Shown here piece by piece: positions 7,833 to 17,527 of a stretch of DNA of 48,665 bases. Within the stretch, counting starts at the first letter, position 1; every line of letters begins with the position of its first letter. Source of the DNA: an uncultured Burkholderiales bacterium (GTDB lineage Bacteria; Pseudomonadota; Gammaproteobacteria; Burkholderiales; Burkholderiaceae_C); NCBI GenBank assembly GCA_903896615.1, contig CAITYM010000131.1:1-48665 (forward strand), given 5' to 3'. The position numbers and the translations under genes were made by a program. A model generated the notes under the pieces. It ran no database searches and was not told where the DNA came from. It saw only the letters and a list, made by a program, of their open reading frames with translations.

Positions 7833-7871
7833 AGATATAAAAACAATAAGTATTAGAGGGAGGGGCAAATC

Positions 7872-8252
7872 ATGTCGATGCAAACCAGTCACGTGGAATT
7901 GGTAGGGAAACACGAAGTTCAATATGCCATAGTTACCTTGTCTAGAGATAAAGAATTCTTAAAGTTAATGGAGTACGAGCTCCCCGAGCTTGAGGAGTCG
8001 CTAGAACTGCGATTTGCTCCTCAAACAATTTTTCTAAAGCAATCCCTGAATAAGTCTTTAGATAAATACTATTTATTGATTGAAATTCAAATAGGCTCCA
8101 AAAAAATTAACTTCAACGTGTTAGTTAATGATTCTGGCCCAGCCTTCATCATAGAAACTCCCAAGCAACTCTATCCGCTGCTTTCAGCCAAGCGAATCAG
8201 GGAAACCCTTTATGATTTAGCGGTTGAATTTTTTGATATCAGGTATGCGTAA
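7872..8252 (+). CDS. Uncharacterised 126-aa cytoplasmic protein under probable NtrC/sigma-54 control
   Basis: I do not recognise this protein. It has no signal peptide, membrane segment or Cys motif. The predicted structure mixes strands (VQYAIVTLS, YYLLIEIQI, KINFNVLVND) with helices (EFLKLMEYELPELEESLEL and the C-terminal SAKRIRETLYDLAVEFFDIRY), like a small alpha/beta domain. The gene has a strong GAGGGAGGGG ribosome-binding site and ends before a paired hairpin. It stands alone between the divergent ABC importer and the convergent aminotransferase. The NtrC palindrome and sigma-54-like promoter suggest induction under nitrogen limitation. A role in nitrogen metabolism or its regulation is possible, but no enzymatic motif supports any specific function. 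Confidence 0.75.
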   Translation: MSMQTSHVELVGKHEVQYAIVTLSRDKEFLKLMEYELPELEESLELRFAPQTIFLKQSLNKSLDKYYLLIEIQIGSKKINFNVLVNDSGPAFIIETPKQLYPLLSAKRIRETLYDLAVEFFDIRYA

Positions 8253-8317
8253 CCTAGAAGGCTTTTATTTACCGATGTATAAATTAATTTGACGCGAGCA
8301 AATTTAGATAAAACCTT

Positions 8318-8407
8318 CGTGCCTTAAGTTTGATTCATATTAAGTAGGCACGATGCAGATGAGTCTAAGTTGGCTTACACAGGGTCCTATGGGTTCAGCC
8401 AACTTAG
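8318..8407. terminator. Two hairpins between convergent genes
   Basis: The first stem pairs CGTGCC (8318-8323) with GGCACG (8347-8352) and continues with TTAA/TTAA after a 3-base bulge. The second pairs CTAAGTTGGCT (8365-8375) with AGCCAACTTAG (8397-8407), a perfect 11-bp stem with a 21-base loop. Read from the aminotransferase side, the first stem is followed by a short T-rich stretch. Neither has a strong T tract. They probably end or stabilise both transcripts. Confidence 0.55.
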
Positions 8408-8415
8408 AGGGCAAT

Positions 8416-9618
8416 TCAGCCCCTCATGACTGCAGCTATAGAAGTTGCAACATGCTCAACGTTCTTTGTGTTGAGTGCAGAAACTGCCATACGACCCGAG
8501 TCAGTTCCGTAAACACCAAACTCAGTGCGCAGTCTAATCATTTGATCTTTTGAAAGTCCCGAGTAGCTGAACATACCGATCTGATCGGTAATAAAACTCA
8601 TGTTTTCTTTCACTCCCGCCTTGGCAAGACCATCTACAAGCATCTTTCTCATAAGCTTGATTCGAACACGCATCTCACCAAGTTCTCTCTCCCACAATGC
8701 GCGTAACTCTGGGGTATTTAAAACGTGCGCAACCACAGATCCACCGTGAATTGGCGGATTAGAGTAGTTGGTTCTCACCATGATTTTGAGCTGAGAGAGC
8801 ACGCGGTCGCATTCGGATTTATCTGAACAAACTACAGACAAAGCACCGACACGTTCGCCGTATAAGCTAAAGCTCTTAGAGAAAGATGTGGATACGAAAA
8901 AATTCATTCCAGACTTGATGAATTTCCCGATCACTGCGCCGTCCTCGGCAAGTCCAACTCCAAAGCCTTGATAAGCCAGATCAAGGAACGGGGTTAATTC
9001 TCTGCTCTTAACGACTTCAATCACCTGATCCCACTGAGCAGGAGTGATGTCATACCCGGTCGGATTATGGCAGCATGCATGAAGCACGATGATTGTTTGT
9101 TTTTGTGCTGACTTTAGTGAGGCAAGCATTGAATCAAAATCAATGCCTTTTTTAGCTGCATCGTAGTAGCCGTAAGTCTTGACATCGAAGCCGGCCTGTG
9201 TAAAGAGCGCACGGTGGTTTTCCCAACTTGGGTCAGATATCAATAAAGTAGCATTCGGCAAAAGTTTCTTTAAAAAATCTGCACCAACTTTAAGTCCACC
9301 TGTACCTCCCAATGTTTGAACTGTCGCTACACGCCCAGAAGTGACAGGCTCTGACCCCTCACCGAACACCAAGGATTTAACAGCCGCATCATAAGCCGCA
9401 ATTCCGTCAATGGGTAAATAGCCACGAGCTGTGGGTTTGGAAATCAATGCTTTTTCGGCCTGTTGAACGCATTCAAGCAGTGGTATCTTGCCGTTATCGT
9501 CAAAATAAACGCCAACACCGAGGTTGACTTTTAATGGGTTCTTGTCTGTGGCAAATTGCTCATTTAAGCCCAAAATTGGGTCCCTTGGAGCCATCTCGAC
9601 GGCGGTAAACAACGACAT
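8416..9618 (-). CDS. tyrB: Aromatic-amino-acid/aspartate aminotransferase (class I, PLP)
   Basis: A 400-aa fold-type I aminotransferase of the AspC/TyrB subgroup. The N-terminus VEMAPRDPILGLNEQF, the LGVGVY and TLGGTGGL segments, N185 and D213 (CHNPTG, FLDLAYQG), and the PLP Lys K248 in STSFSKSFSLYGERVG are all present. The length is normal. It interconverts glutamate/2-oxoglutarate with aspartate/oxaloacetate or with aromatic amino acids and their keto acids. Sequence alone does not separate the two specificities, so the symbol is provisional. It is divergent from uvrB, an arrangement familiar in Burkholderiales. Confidence 0.9.
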   Translation of the reverse strand: MSLFTAVEMAPRDPILGLNEQFATDKNPLKVNLGVGVYFDDNGKIPLLECVQQAEKALISKPTARGYLPIDGIAAYDAAVKSLVFGEGSEPVTSGRVATVQTLGGTGGLKVGADFLKKLLPNATLLISDPSWENHRALFTQAGFDVKTYGYYDAAKKGIDFDSMLASLKSAQKQTIIVLHACCHNPTGYDITPAQWDQVIEVVKSRELTPFLDLAYQGFGVGLAEDGAVIGKFIKSGMNFFVSTSFSKSFSLYGERVGALSVVCSDKSECDRVLSQLKIMVRTNYSNPPIHGGSVVAHVLNTPELRALWERELGEMRVRIKLMRKMLVDGLAKAGVKENMSFITDQIGMFSYSGLSKDQMIRLRTEFGVYGTDSGRMAVSALNTKNVEHVATSIAAVMRG

Positions 9619-9870
9619 TGCAAAGCCTTATTAGGAAATTAATGAAATTAGGGGGAGAATCTAGGGTTGCGCTTGTGAATTTGAAGGGGCCATTCCCATG
9701 ACTTCTTCAATTAACGTGGAAAGCTTTACCCAAGTCGTCATTTTAGCCCCCTATATAGAACTTTTTTGCGAATTTAGGTATCCTATACGGTTGATTTGTA
9801 CCTTTGCAATCAAATTTTCAATTCTTGACTTTCATCCTTTTGTTAACTTTGCTAATTGAGCCCTCCTTAT

Positions 9871-11958
9871 ATGCTTGAGTCAATCGATCTGTCGCACACC
9901 ACACAAGAGGGAGAATTTGTTCAGTTTCCTGGTTCCCCCTTTGAGCTTTTTCAACCCTATCCACCCGCTGGGGACCAGCCGCAAGCGATCGATTTATTGG
10001 TCGAGGGAATTCAAAACGGGGAGTCCTTTCAGACCTTACTTGGTGTAACCGGATCTGGTAAGACCTTCACCATGGCCAATGTGATTGCTCGTTTGGGGCG
10101 TCCGGCGATGGTATTTGCTCCCAACAAAACATTGGCGGCGCAGTTGTATTCTGAATTTAGGGAGTTTTTCCCTAAAAATGCAGTTGAATATTTCGTCAGT
10201 TACTATGACTACTATCAACCCGAGGCTTATGTTCCTCAGCGAGATATGTTCATCGAGAAAGACAGTGCCATTAATGAGCACATTGAGCAAATGCGCTTAT
10301 CATGCACAAAGAGTATTCTGGAGCGACGTGACGTAATCATTGTTGCCTCAGTATCCGCTATATACGGTATTGGTGAACCCGAGAGCTATCACCAAATGGT
10401 AATGACTCTTAGAGTTGGTGATAAGCTTGGACAAAGGGATGTTATTGCTCAACTTGTTCGTATGCAATATGAACGTAACGAGATTGAATTTTCAAGAGGT
10501 AAATTTAGAGTTCGCGGGGACACGATCGATATCTTCCCTGCTGAGCACAGTGAACTTGCAATTCGAATTGAGCTCTTTGATGATGAGATCGAGTCGCTCA
10601 CCCTCTTTGATCCTTTGAGCGGCCAGGTTAAACAAAAGATACCCCGTTTTACTGTTTATCCTTCGAGTCACTATGTGACTCCAAGGGACCGCGTACTCGC
10701 GGCGGTCGAGACTATTAAAATTGAGCTCTCAGAGCGAGTCAAAGAATTGGTTAGTCAGGGCAAGTTGGTTGAGGCACAAAGACTTGAGCAGCGCACGCGT
10801 TTTGATCTAGAGATGTTGAGCGAGATCGGTCACTGCAAAGGGATTGAGAACTATACAAGACATTTATCAGGCGCCAAACCAGGTGACCCACCTAGCACGC
10901 TGACAGATTATCTTCCCAAAGATGCAATTATGTTCATGGATGAAAGCCACGTTTTGATGGGGCAATTCTCTGGCATGTACAACGGCGACAGGTCAAGAAA
11001 ATCCACACTTGTTGAATACGGATTCAGATTACCCAGTGCGCTTGATAATCGGCCATTGAAGTTGGAGGAGTTGGAGCAAAGAATGCGGCAAGTGATCTTT
11101 GTTTCAGCCACTCCCAGTGATTATGAAAATACGCACGCAGGTCAGGTTGTGGAACAACTTGTTCGCCCAACTGGACTCGTAGATCCAGAAATTGAAGTCA
11201 GACCCGCCGCTCATCAAGTAGATGATGTACTTCAAGAAATCAAAAAGCGAAGTGATAAACGTGAACGTGTTTTAATCACAACGCTTACCAAACGGATGGC
11301 CGAGCAATTAACGGATTATTTATCCGACAACGGCGTCAAGGTGCGCTATCTGCATAGCGATATCGATACGGTTGAGCGCGTTGAGATATTGCGCGACCTA
11401 AGACTTGGTGTCTTTGATGTGTTAGTTGGAATTAACCTACTTAGAGAAGGTCTTGATTTACCGGAAGTATCCCTAGTCGCAATCTTGGACGCTGATAAAG
11501 AGGGCTTTCTTCGCTCCGAGCGAAGTCTTATACAGACTATTGGCCGTGCTGCCAGGAATCTGTCTGGCAAGGCAATCTTATACGGTGACAGAGTAACGGA
11601 GTCTATGCGAAAAGCAATCTCTGAGACGGAACGCCGGCGGAGTAAACAAATTCAGCATAACCTTGATGAAGGCATTACGCCGCGAGGAGTTTTCAAGGAG
11701 GTCAAAGACTTAATCGACGGCGTGTACAGCGAAAAATCAGGCAAAGACGCGCAGCTCGCCGCTCAATCAGCTTCTATAGAGGCGATGAGCGAGAAAGAGC
11801 TATCAAGGGAGATCAAACGACTAGAAAAGCAAATGATGGAACACGCTAAGAACTTAGAGTTTGAGAGCGCCGCCAGAACTAGAGATCAGCTAGCTAAGGT
11901 GCGTGAAAGAGCTTTCGGTGCTTCAGGGCACGATTCAATCCAAGTGAGTAATTCTTAA
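9871..11958 (+). CDS. uvrB: Excinuclease ABC subunit B
   Basis: A 695-aa UvrB, the damage-verifying helicase-like subunit of nucleotide excision repair. Walker A GVTGSGKT is at residues 58-65, the beta-hairpin region [13 protein letters not shown] is present, as are the DESHV motif, the SATP motif, the QTIGRAARN motif VI, and a C-terminal UVR domain ([22 protein letters not shown]) that contacts UvrC. I prefer ATG 9871. A TTG at 9856 would add five residues, and neither start has a clear ribosome-binding site. I saw no LexA-type CTGT-N8-ACAG box upstream, so SOS control is not evident. Confidence 0.95.
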   Translation: MLESIDLSHTTQEGEFVQFPGSPFELFQPYPPAGDQPQAIDLLVEGIQNGESFQTLLGVTGSGKTFTMANVIARLGRPAMVFAPNKTLAAQLYSEFREFFPKNAVEYFVSYYDYYQPEAYVPQRDMFIEKDSAINEHIEQMRLSCTKSILERRDVIIVASVSAIYGIGEPESYHQMVMTLRVGDKLGQRDVIAQLVRMQYERNEIEFSRGKFRVRGDTIDIFPAEHSELAIRIELFDDEIESLTLFDPLSGQVKQKIPRFTVYPSSHYVTPRDRVLAAVETIKIELSERVKELVSQGKLVEAQRLEQRTRFDLEMLSEIGHCKGIENYTRHLSGAKPGDPPSTLTDYLPKDAIMFMDESHVLMGQFSGMYNGDRSRKSTLVEYGFRLPSALDNRPLKLEELEQRMRQVIFVSATPSDYENTHAGQVVEQLVRPTGLVDPEIEVRPAAHQVDDVLQEIKKRSDKRERVLITTLTKRMAEQLTDYLSDNGVKVRYLHSDIDTVERVEILRDLRLGVFDVLVGINLLREGLDLPEVSLVAILDADKEGFLRSERSLIQTIGRAARNLSGKAILYGDRVTESMRKAISETERRRSKQIQHNLDEGITPRGVFKEVKDLIDGVYSEKSGKDAQLAAQSASIEAMSEKELSREIKRLEKQMMEHAKNLEFESAARTRDQLAKVRERAFGASGHDSIQVSNS

Positions 11959-12322
11959 TGGGTTTTAAGCTTTCTATACGGAAGCTACTTAAACGGGATT
12001 CAGTCTTTCGGTAGAACCATTAGCAACTGAACAATTTGGAACTTACAAAGTGAGGGCTGATCAACTGGGGGCCCTTATTATTGCTCGGCGCATTAAGTTA
12101 TACAAAATTCCCTACCTCCTCCACAACGTAATACCTTCATCTAAATTAGTACCTTTTAACTAATAAACACTATTTAATCAGGGTTTTAGACGGCAATACC
12201 CTACCAAATTATTGGGTTTCTGGTAAACTTGACTTAATCAGTCGGCTTAGCAACTCTAAAGCGTCGAATTCAGATTCAATTTATTTGAAATCTACCTTGG
12301 AGGTTGCACTTAGGAGTTTCTT
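11959..12322. other. Intergenic region upstream of the isc operon
   Basis: This 364-base gap has no credible gene. Just after uvrB a short imperfect hairpin (AGCTTTC/GGAAGCT, about 11966-11987) without a T tract may end that transcript. The distal third holds the IscR-type site and the isc promoter region. A ribosome-binding site, TAGGAG, lies about 12 bases before the iscR ATG. Between 12000 and 12180 I see nothing specific. Confidence 0.5.
12225..12249 (+). promoter_or_regulatory. IscR type 1 binding site overlapping the isc promoter
   Basis: The core TTGACTTAATCAGTCGGCT matches the two half-sites (YYGACT and AGTCRRS) at correct spacing. I count 21 of 25 positions of the type 1 consensus. 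It overlaps a TTGACT -35-like box (12229-12234) and an extended -10-like TGGTAAACT (12221-12229). In E. coli, [2Fe-2S]-IscR binds such sites to repress its own operon, so autorepression is the likely function here. Confidence 0.72.
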
Positions 12323-12859
12323 ATGCGTCTTACTACAAAAGGTCGTTTTGCAGTTACTGCGATGATCGACTTGGCACTTCGCCAAAATTCTGGCCCAGTT
12401 ACCTTGGCCGCAATCAGCCAAAGGCAACAAATTTCATTGTCCTACCTGGAACAACTCTTTGGCAAATTAAGACGCAACGATTTGGTCGAGTCCACCAGAG
12501 GTCCCGGAGGCGGTTACACCCTGGGTCGAAATCCCAATAACATCACTGTATCCGAGATCATCATGTCAGTTGATGAGCCTATCGATGCAACCCACTGTGG
12601 AGGCAAGGAGAATTGTTTGGGTGACTCTGGTCGGTGTATGACACATGAATTATGGGCCTCTCTCAATGAAAAAATGATTGAATTCCTAAGTTCCGTGACG
12701 CTACAAAAACTTGTCGACGATCAAGTTGCTAAAGGCGTGGAAGTTGAGGGAAAACCTTCCTTAAAACGGGCTATTTCGGCGATGCCAGTGGCCAAGCCAA
12801 TCCGGGTCAATGCACCAAATTCTGTTTTTGCTTTGGGAAATGCATTCACAAAAATGTAA
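12323..12859 (+). CDS. iscR: Fe-S cluster regulator IscR
   Basis: A 178-aa Rrf2-family repressor. The N-terminal winged helix reads MRLTTKGRFAVTAMIDLA...GPGGGYTLGR. The [2Fe-2S] ligands are C92, C98, C105 and H108 (HCGGKENCLGDSGRCMTHELW). The last Cys and the His are one residue later than in E. coli IscR (C104, H107), because of an extra residue in the loop. It senses cluster status and represses the isc operon through the site 74 bases upstream of its ATG. It is first in the isc cluster, with iscS 96 bases downstream across a hairpin. The C-terminal ~35 residues are weakly conserved. Confidence 0.95.
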   Translation: MRLTTKGRFAVTAMIDLALRQNSGPVTLAAISQRQQISLSYLEQLFGKLRRNDLVESTRGPGGGYTLGRNPNNITVSEIIMSVDEPIDATHCGGKENCLGDSGRCMTHELWASLNEKMIEFLSSVTLQKLVDDQVAKGVEVEGKPSLKRAISAMPVAKPIRVNAPNSVFALGNAFTKM

Positions 12860-12896
12860 TTCATTGAAGATCTAACTTTCCTTAGAAGTTTTTGAT

Positions 12897-12923
12897 ACTG
12901 CCAAATTTTTTCAAGTGGGCAGT
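12897..12923 (+). other. Hairpin between iscR and iscS
   Basis: ACTGCC (12897-12902) pairs with GGCAGT (12918-12923) around a 15-base, T-rich loop. E. coli also has an iscR-iscS hairpin that lets iscR mRNA persist when the rest is degraded. A similar role is possible here but not shown. There is no T tract after the stem, so it is not a typical terminator. Confidence 0.4.
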
Positions 12924-12955
12924 GATTCTCTAAAAATTATTTAAAAGCACATATC

Positions 12956-14176
12956 ATGGACATGACACCTCACTTTCCAATTTACATGGACTACGGTGCT
13001 ACGACTCCCGTAGACCCCAGAGTCGTTGACTCAATGATTCCTTGGCTCAGAGAGCACTTTGGTAATCCCGCATCCCGCAGTCACGCTTGGGGCTGGGAGG
13101 CTGAGGAGGCCGTTGAAAAAGCTAGGGCGCAGGTGGCAGATCTTGTCGGTGCGGACTCAAGGGAGATTGTGTGGACGTCTGGAGCTACAGAGTCGATCAA
13201 TTTGGCAGTGAAAGGCGCAGCACATTTTTATAAGACAAGAGGGCGTCACTTAATCACGGTTAGAACGGAGCATAAAGCAACTCTGGACACTATGCGTGAG
13301 CTGGAGCGTCAAGGTTTTGAGGTCACATACCTTGATGTTCAAGAGGACGGCCTCCTAGATTTAGACAAACTAAAGGATGCGATTCGAGCTGACACTATTT
13401 TGATCAGCGTCATGCATGTTAACAATGAAATCGGTGTGATTCAAGACATTGTCACAATTGGTAACATGTGTAGAGAAAAGGGGATTATTTTCCATGTTGA
13501 TGCTGCGCAAGCAACAGGAAAAATTGAAATAAATTTAGCTGAATTACCTGTTGATTTGATGAGCCTTGCCTCTCACAAAACCTACGGTCCAAAGGGCATA
13601 GGCGCATTATTCGTCAGAAGAAAGCCCAGGATCCGCATCGAAGCTCAGATTCACGGGGGAGGTCATGAAAGAGGTATGCGCTCAGGTACGCTACCCACGC
13701 ACCAGTGCGTAGGTATGGGGGAGGCTTACAAGTGGGCCAAGCTTGAGATGAAGCAAGATTACGACAAGGCCGTCAAGTTACAAAAGCGTTTGATCGAGGG
13801 GTTACAAAGCATGGAGCAAGTCTTCATCAATGGACACCTAGAAAAGCGCGTGCCTCACAATTTGAACATCAGCTTTAATTATGTTGAGGGTGAATCCTTA
13901 ATCATGGGCATCAAGGGACTTGCGGTATCTTCAGGTTCCGCCTGTACATCTGCAAGTTTGGAGCCCAGTTACGTATTGAGGGCTCTAGGGCGTAGTGATG
14001 AATTGGCTCACAGTAGTCTTCGTATGACTATTGGTCGGTTTACGGAGGAACAAGAAATTGATTACGCTATTACTACGATTACTCAAAACGTAGGAAAACT
14101 AAGAGAGCTGAGTCCCCTGTGGGAGATGTTCAAAGACGGCGTTGATCTCAGCTCCATTCAGTGGGCTGCTCATTAA
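12956..14176 (+). CDS. iscS: Cysteine desulfurase IscS
   Basis: A 406-aa PLP enzyme that takes sulfur from cysteine and passes it as persulfide to IscU and other acceptors. The PLP Lys is K208 ([12 protein letters not shown]) and the persulfide Cys is C330 ([13 protein letters not shown]), each two residues later than in E. coli IscS (K206, C328). The start is ATG 12956 or the in-frame ATG 12962, and neither has a strong ribosome-binding site. It is second in the isc operon, and IscU follows at 14249. Full length with no disrupted motif. Confidence 0.96.
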   Translation: MDMTPHFPIYMDYGATTPVDPRVVDSMIPWLREHFGNPASRSHAWGWEAEEAVEKARAQVADLVGADSREIVWTSGATESINLAVKGAAHFYKTRGRHLITVRTEHKATLDTMRELERQGFEVTYLDVQEDGLLDLDKLKDAIRADTILISVMHVNNEIGVIQDIVTIGNMCREKGIIFHVDAAQATGKIEINLAELPVDLMSLASHKTYGPKGIGALFVRRKPRIRIEAQIHGGGHERGMRSGTLPTHQCVGMGEAYKWAKLEMKQDYDKAVKLQKRLIEGLQSMEQVFINGHLEKRVPHNLNISFNYVEGESLIMGIKGLAVSSGSACTSASLEPSYVLRALGRSDELAHSSLRMTIGRFTEEQEIDYAITTITQNVGKLRELSPLWEMFKDGVDLSSIQWAAH

Positions 14177-14248
14177 ATTTAGGGCTTTCTTGATAGGTCC
14201 CCTTGATTGAGGCAATTGAGTCAGATAGTTATTTCAGGAGTTACGAAT

Positions 14249-14635
14249 ATGGCATATAGTGAAAAAGTTATCGATCATTACGAAAATCCACGTAACGTGG
14301 GATCCTTTGAAAAAGGTGATGATTCTGTGGGTACGGGAATGGTGGGTGCACCAGCTTGTGGCGATGTTATGAAACTCCAAATCAAGGTAAACCCCCAGAC
14401 TGGAGTTATCGAAGATGCTCGTTTTAAGACCTACGGATGCGGATCGGCTATTGCCTCCTCATCTTTGGTAACAGAGTGGGTCAAGGGAAAGACGCTTGAT
14501 GAGGCAGCAGCTCTTAAGAACAGCCAAATTGCTGAGGAACTTGCACTGCCTCCAGTAAAAATTCACTGCTCGATATTGGCAGAAGATGCAATTAAAGCCG
14601 CTGTTGACGATTACAAGAAAAAGCATACACATTAA
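14249..14635 (+). CDS. iscU: Fe-S cluster scaffold IscU
   Basis: A 128-aa scaffold protein, exactly the usual length. Cluster ligands C37, C64 and C107 with D39 are present (GAPACGDVM, TYGCGSA, IHCSIL), and the HscA-recognition motif LPPVK is at 100-104. The ATG at 14249 is chosen because AGGAG at 14236-14240 sits eight bases before it and the protein then starts MAYSEKVIDHYENPRNVG as in the family. The frame upstream is open but non-homologous. It receives sulfur from IscS and is remodelled by HscA/HscB encoded downstream. Confidence 0.97.
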   Translation: MAYSEKVIDHYENPRNVGSFEKGDDSVGTGMVGAPACGDVMKLQIKVNPQTGVIEDARFKTYGCGSAIASSSLVTEWVKGKTLDEAAALKNSQIAEELALPPVKIHCSILAEDAIKAAVDDYKKKHTH

Positions 14636-14670
14636 TAACGTAACTACGCCCTATAAGCACGAATTCAATC

Positions 14671-14994
14671 ATGTCCGTTACTCTGACCGAAGCTGCAGCC
14701 AAACACGTAAACCGTTACCTCACTAAACGAGGCAAGGGGGTGGGAGTAAGGTTGGGCGTTAAAACGACGGGCTGCTCAGGCCTGGCCTACAAACTCGAAT
14801 ATGTCGATGAGTTCACGCCTGAGGATGTTGTGTTTGAGGATCATGGCATTAAAGTTTTAGTTGACCCAAAGAGTCTTGCCTACATAGATGGAACACAACT
14901 TGATTTTGTCCGAGAGGGCTTAAACGAAGGGTTTAAATTTAACAACCCAAATGAGCGTGACCGCTGTGGATGCGGGGAATCTTTTAGAGTGTGA
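14671..14994 (+). CDS. iscA: A-type Fe-S carrier IscA
   Basis: A 107-aa A-type carrier with the three invariant cysteines, C35 (TTGCSGLAY) and C99/C101 (DRCGCGESF). It would shuttle iron or [4Fe-4S] clusters from IscU to apo-proteins. The length is normal. The gene is 35 bases after iscU. Its 3' end meets hscB, which either overlaps it by 44 bases (ATG 14951) or starts one base after its stop (GTG 14996). Confidence 0.96.
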   Translation: MSVTLTEAAAKHVNRYLTKRGKGVGVRLGVKTTGCSGLAYKLEYVDEFTPEDVVFEDHGIKVLVDPKSLAYIDGTQLDFVREGLNEGFKFNNPNERDRCGCGESFRV

Positions 14995-15544
14995 TGTGAG
15001 CCAAACTACTGACCGAGGCGTCATTAATCTACAGTCAAATGATTTTGAACTGTTCGAACTCAAACCTCAAGCTACCATAGATCTGGGTTATTTAACTCGA
15101 AAATGGAAAGAGTTGCAAGCATTGACTCACCCTGATAAGTTTACAAGTAGTGGTGATAGTGCCGTTAGAGTTGCAATGCAATACTCAATTAGGGTTAACG
15201 AAGCGTATCAAAGATTGAAATCTCCACTTACCCGCTTTGGTTACTTGTGTGAGTTAAACGGCGCACCCATCGAAGCAGAGAGAAATACCTCCATGCCTCT
15301 TGAATTCTTGTCCCAACAAATGCAGTGGCGAGAGGACTTGGATGAAGCTAGTACCGTGTCTGCACTTGAAATCATTCAATCGGAAGTAGACCAACTTAAA
15401 GAAAGCTTAGAGTTGGAGTGCGCAAATACTATTGATCAAAAGTGCGACTTTGCCGGAGCGGCCAAAATTGTGCGCTCAATGATGTTTGTAGACAGATTCC
15501 AAAGCGACATTGATAAAAAATTCGATCTTCTAGACCGTAGTTAA
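14951..15544 (+). CDS. hscB: Fe-S co-chaperone HscB (J-domain protein)
   Basis: Up to 197 aa. The J domain starts near [19 protein letters not shown] and has the HPD motif (ALTHPDKF) that triggers HscA ATPase. A C-terminal three-helix domain, which binds IscU, follows. The frame allows ATG 14951, overlapping iscA by 44 bases, or GTG 14996, one base after the iscA stop, which gives 182 aa and is closer to the family length of about 170. Neither has a good ribosome-binding site, and translational coupling to iscA is likely. The coordinates given are those of the ATG frame. Confidence 0.9.
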   Translation: MSVTAVDAGNLLECDVSQTTDRGVINLQSNDFELFELKPQATIDLGYLTRKWKELQALTHPDKFTSSGDSAVRVAMQYSIRVNEAYQRLKSPLTRFGYLCELNGAPIEAERNTSMPLEFLSQQMQWREDLDEASTVSALEIIQSEVDQLKESLELECANTIDQKCDFAGAAKIVRSMMFVDRFQSDIDKKFDLLDRS

Positions 15545-15603
15545 TTCCTCTATTTATAAAAGTAATTGTTTAATCACATTAGTAAACACTCAAACAACAA
15601 TCA

Positions 15604-17463
15604 ATGGCACTCCTTCAAATATCAGAACCCGGTCAAGCCCCCAATCCACACGAAAGGCGCATTGCTATAGGCATTGATTTAGGCACAACTCACTCCCTCG
15701 TTGCGAGCGTTCGCAATTCAGTGGCTGAGTGCTTGCCCAATGATGCTGGTGAGGTAATGCTTCCCTCTGCTGTGCGCTACCTTGAGGGAGGTCGTCGTGA
15801 GATCGGTGCCAAAGCACTTGCCAATCGACACCTTGATCCAACAAACACGATAGTCTCAGTCAAACGGTTTATGGGACGTGGACTTAAGGATATTAAAAAT
15901 GTAGAAGATATCCCACTTCAGCTAATTGACAAGCCCGGAATGCTGTCCATTCAAACCCGTGACGGCGAGAAGTCCCCGGTTGAGATTAGTGCTGAGATTT
16001 TGGCAACACTTAGGTATACCGCACAGGACACTTTTGACGACGATATTTACGGTGCAGTTATTACTGTCCCTGCTTATTTTGATGACGCGCAGCGTCAAGC
16101 CACAAAGGACGCTGCTCAGTTGGCGGGTTTAAATGTTTTAAGACTGATCAATGAACCCACTGCAGCAGCTATTGCATATGGATTGGAGAACGCGAGTGAA
16201 GGAACGTTTGCTGTTTTTGATCTAGGAGGGGGTACATTTGACATCTCCATACTGCATCTAACCAAAGGAGTGTTTGAGGTATTGGCAACAGGCGGTGACT
16301 CTCACCTGGGCGGAGATGATTTTGATCACTCGCTTATGAATTTAGTGTTGAGTAAGCAAGCTCCTAGCTCCAAAATATCAGATTCTGATAGATCTGTACT
16401 TCTTGCGCAATCTCGAAAGGTAAAGGAATTACTTAGCACCAATTTAGAAGTTAATTTTGAAGCCTCACTCGCAACTGAATCTATTCAAACTGTGATAACT
16501 CGTCGTGAGTTTCAAGAAATAACAAAGCCTTTGGTTGACCGCACCATTACCAGTGTGAAAAAAGCTTTGAGAGACGCATCCCTTAAAGTGGCTGATATCA
16601 AAGGGGTTGTAATGGTGGGGGGATCTACCCGCATGCCGCAAATTCAAGAGGCTGTAAAAGAATTCTTTAAGCAAGAGCCATTGATTAATTTAAATCCCGA
16701 TGAAGTAGTCGCTATTGGCGCTGCAATTCAAGCTGAGCAACTTGCTGGTAACGCTCAGGGTGATGCACTGCTTTTATTAGACGTCATTCCATTGTCTCTA
16801 GGTGTAGAGACAATGGGCGGTTTGGTTGAGAGGATCGTCCCTCGCAACCAAACCATACCGACGGCTATGGCTCAGGACTTTACCACCTATAAGGATGGCC
16901 AAACTGCACTGTCCTTGCATGTTGTTCAAGGCGAGCGGGACATGGTTGTGGATTGCAGAAGCTTGGCACGGTTTGAACTAAAAGGTATCCCTCCTATGGC
17001 TGCTGGAGCTGCTCGTATCAGGGTTACATTTACGGTTGACGCAGATGGGCTCTTAAGTGTGGAGGCCAAGGAGTTACAAAGTGAAGTTGTTGCCAAAATT
17101 GAAGTCAAACCTTCTTACGGGCTAAGTGATGACGATATCGCCAAAATGCTTCAAGACGGCTTTGCTACGGCAGAAGTTGATAAGCTCTCGCGTGCGCTTG
17201 CGGAGGCGAGGGTGGACGCACAGCGCATGGTCTTAGCAACCCAAAGTGCACTTGAGGCAGATGGAGATTTGGTAAGCCCAGATGAACTTGCAAAAATGCA
17301 GGACATAATCCGTAACATTGAAACTGAGGTCTTGGGCTCCGACTACGCATTGATTGAATCTTTGACCTCACAGCTTGCTCATGAGACAGAACACTTTGCT
17401 GCAAACCGTATGAACCGAGGTATTCAAAAAGCACTATCTGGTCAAAAAATTGAATCACTTTGA
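15604..17463 (+). CDS. hscA: Fe-S cluster chaperone HscA (Hsp70 family)
   Basis: A 619-aa specialised Hsp70 that binds the LPPVK loop of IscU and drives cluster transfer. The actin-like ATPase domain begins [17 protein letters not shown] and includes [44 protein letters not shown] and [13 protein letters not shown]. The substrate-binding domain follows ([26 protein letters not shown]). The length matches E. coli HscA (616). It follows hscB by 59 bases and precedes fdx by 64. It is distinguishable from DnaK by length and by context. Confidence 0.96.
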   Translation: MALLQISEPGQAPNPHERRIAIGIDLGTTHSLVASVRNSVAECLPNDAGEVMLPSAVRYLEGGRREIGAKALANRHLDPTNTIVSVKRFMGRGLKDIKNVEDIPLQLIDKPGMLSIQTRDGEKSPVEISAEILATLRYTAQDTFDDDIYGAVITVPAYFDDAQRQATKDAAQLAGLNVLRLINEPTAAAIAYGLENASEGTFAVFDLGGGTFDISILHLTKGVFEVLATGGDSHLGGDDFDHSLMNLVLSKQAPSSKISDSDRSVLLAQSRKVKELLSTNLEVNFEASLATESIQTVITRREFQEITKPLVDRTITSVKKALRDASLKVADIKGVVMVGGSTRMPQIQEAVKEFFKQEPLINLNPDEVVAIGAAIQAEQLAGNAQGDALLLLDVIPLSLGVETMGGLVERIVPRNQTIPTAMAQDFTTYKDGQTALSLHVVQGERDMVVDCRSLARFELKGIPPMAAGAARIRVTFTVDADGLLSVEAKELQSEVVAKIEVKPSYGLSDDDIAKMLQDGFATAEVDKLSRALAEARVDAQRMVLATQSALEADGDLVSPDELAKMQDIIRNIETEVLGSDYALIESLTSQLAHETEHFAANRMNRGIQKALSGQKIESL

Positions 17464-17527
17464 TTCAGTAACTAGGAGCTATTAGAAGCCATATCGACCA
17501 CCTTTCTAAAAACCTTTAATTTAATGT

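Larger units (their letters stand above)
7032..7871. other. 840-base regulatory intergenic region between divergent ABC operon and orphan gene
   Basis: I find no open reading frame of gene length on either strand. The region separates two divergent genes and holds two sigma-54-type promoters facing outward (7171-7186 minus, 7817-7832 plus), an NtrC-type palindrome (7728-7744), a 19-bp palindrome (7799-7817) and a small inverted repeat (7197-7210). There is also an imperfect NtrC-like site, GCAC-N7-GTGT, at 7568-7582, and a GTGC-ACGC-GCAC inverted repeat at 7369-7380. The stretch from about 7210 to 7720 is otherwise unassigned. It could hold enhancer sites, an IHF site or a small RNA, but I cannot show any of these. 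Confidence 0.6.

Noticed and set aside
9619-9870. LexA box for uvrB
   Set aside because: No CTGT-N8-ACAG or close variant is visible between tyrB and uvrB.
12304-12540. 78-aa plus-strand frame overlapping iscR
   Set aside because: It lies in another frame of the well-conserved iscR gene and reads as a shadow.
17165-17458. 97-aa minus-strand frame opposite the 3' end of hscA
   Set aside because: Antisense to conserved hscA and without its own signals.
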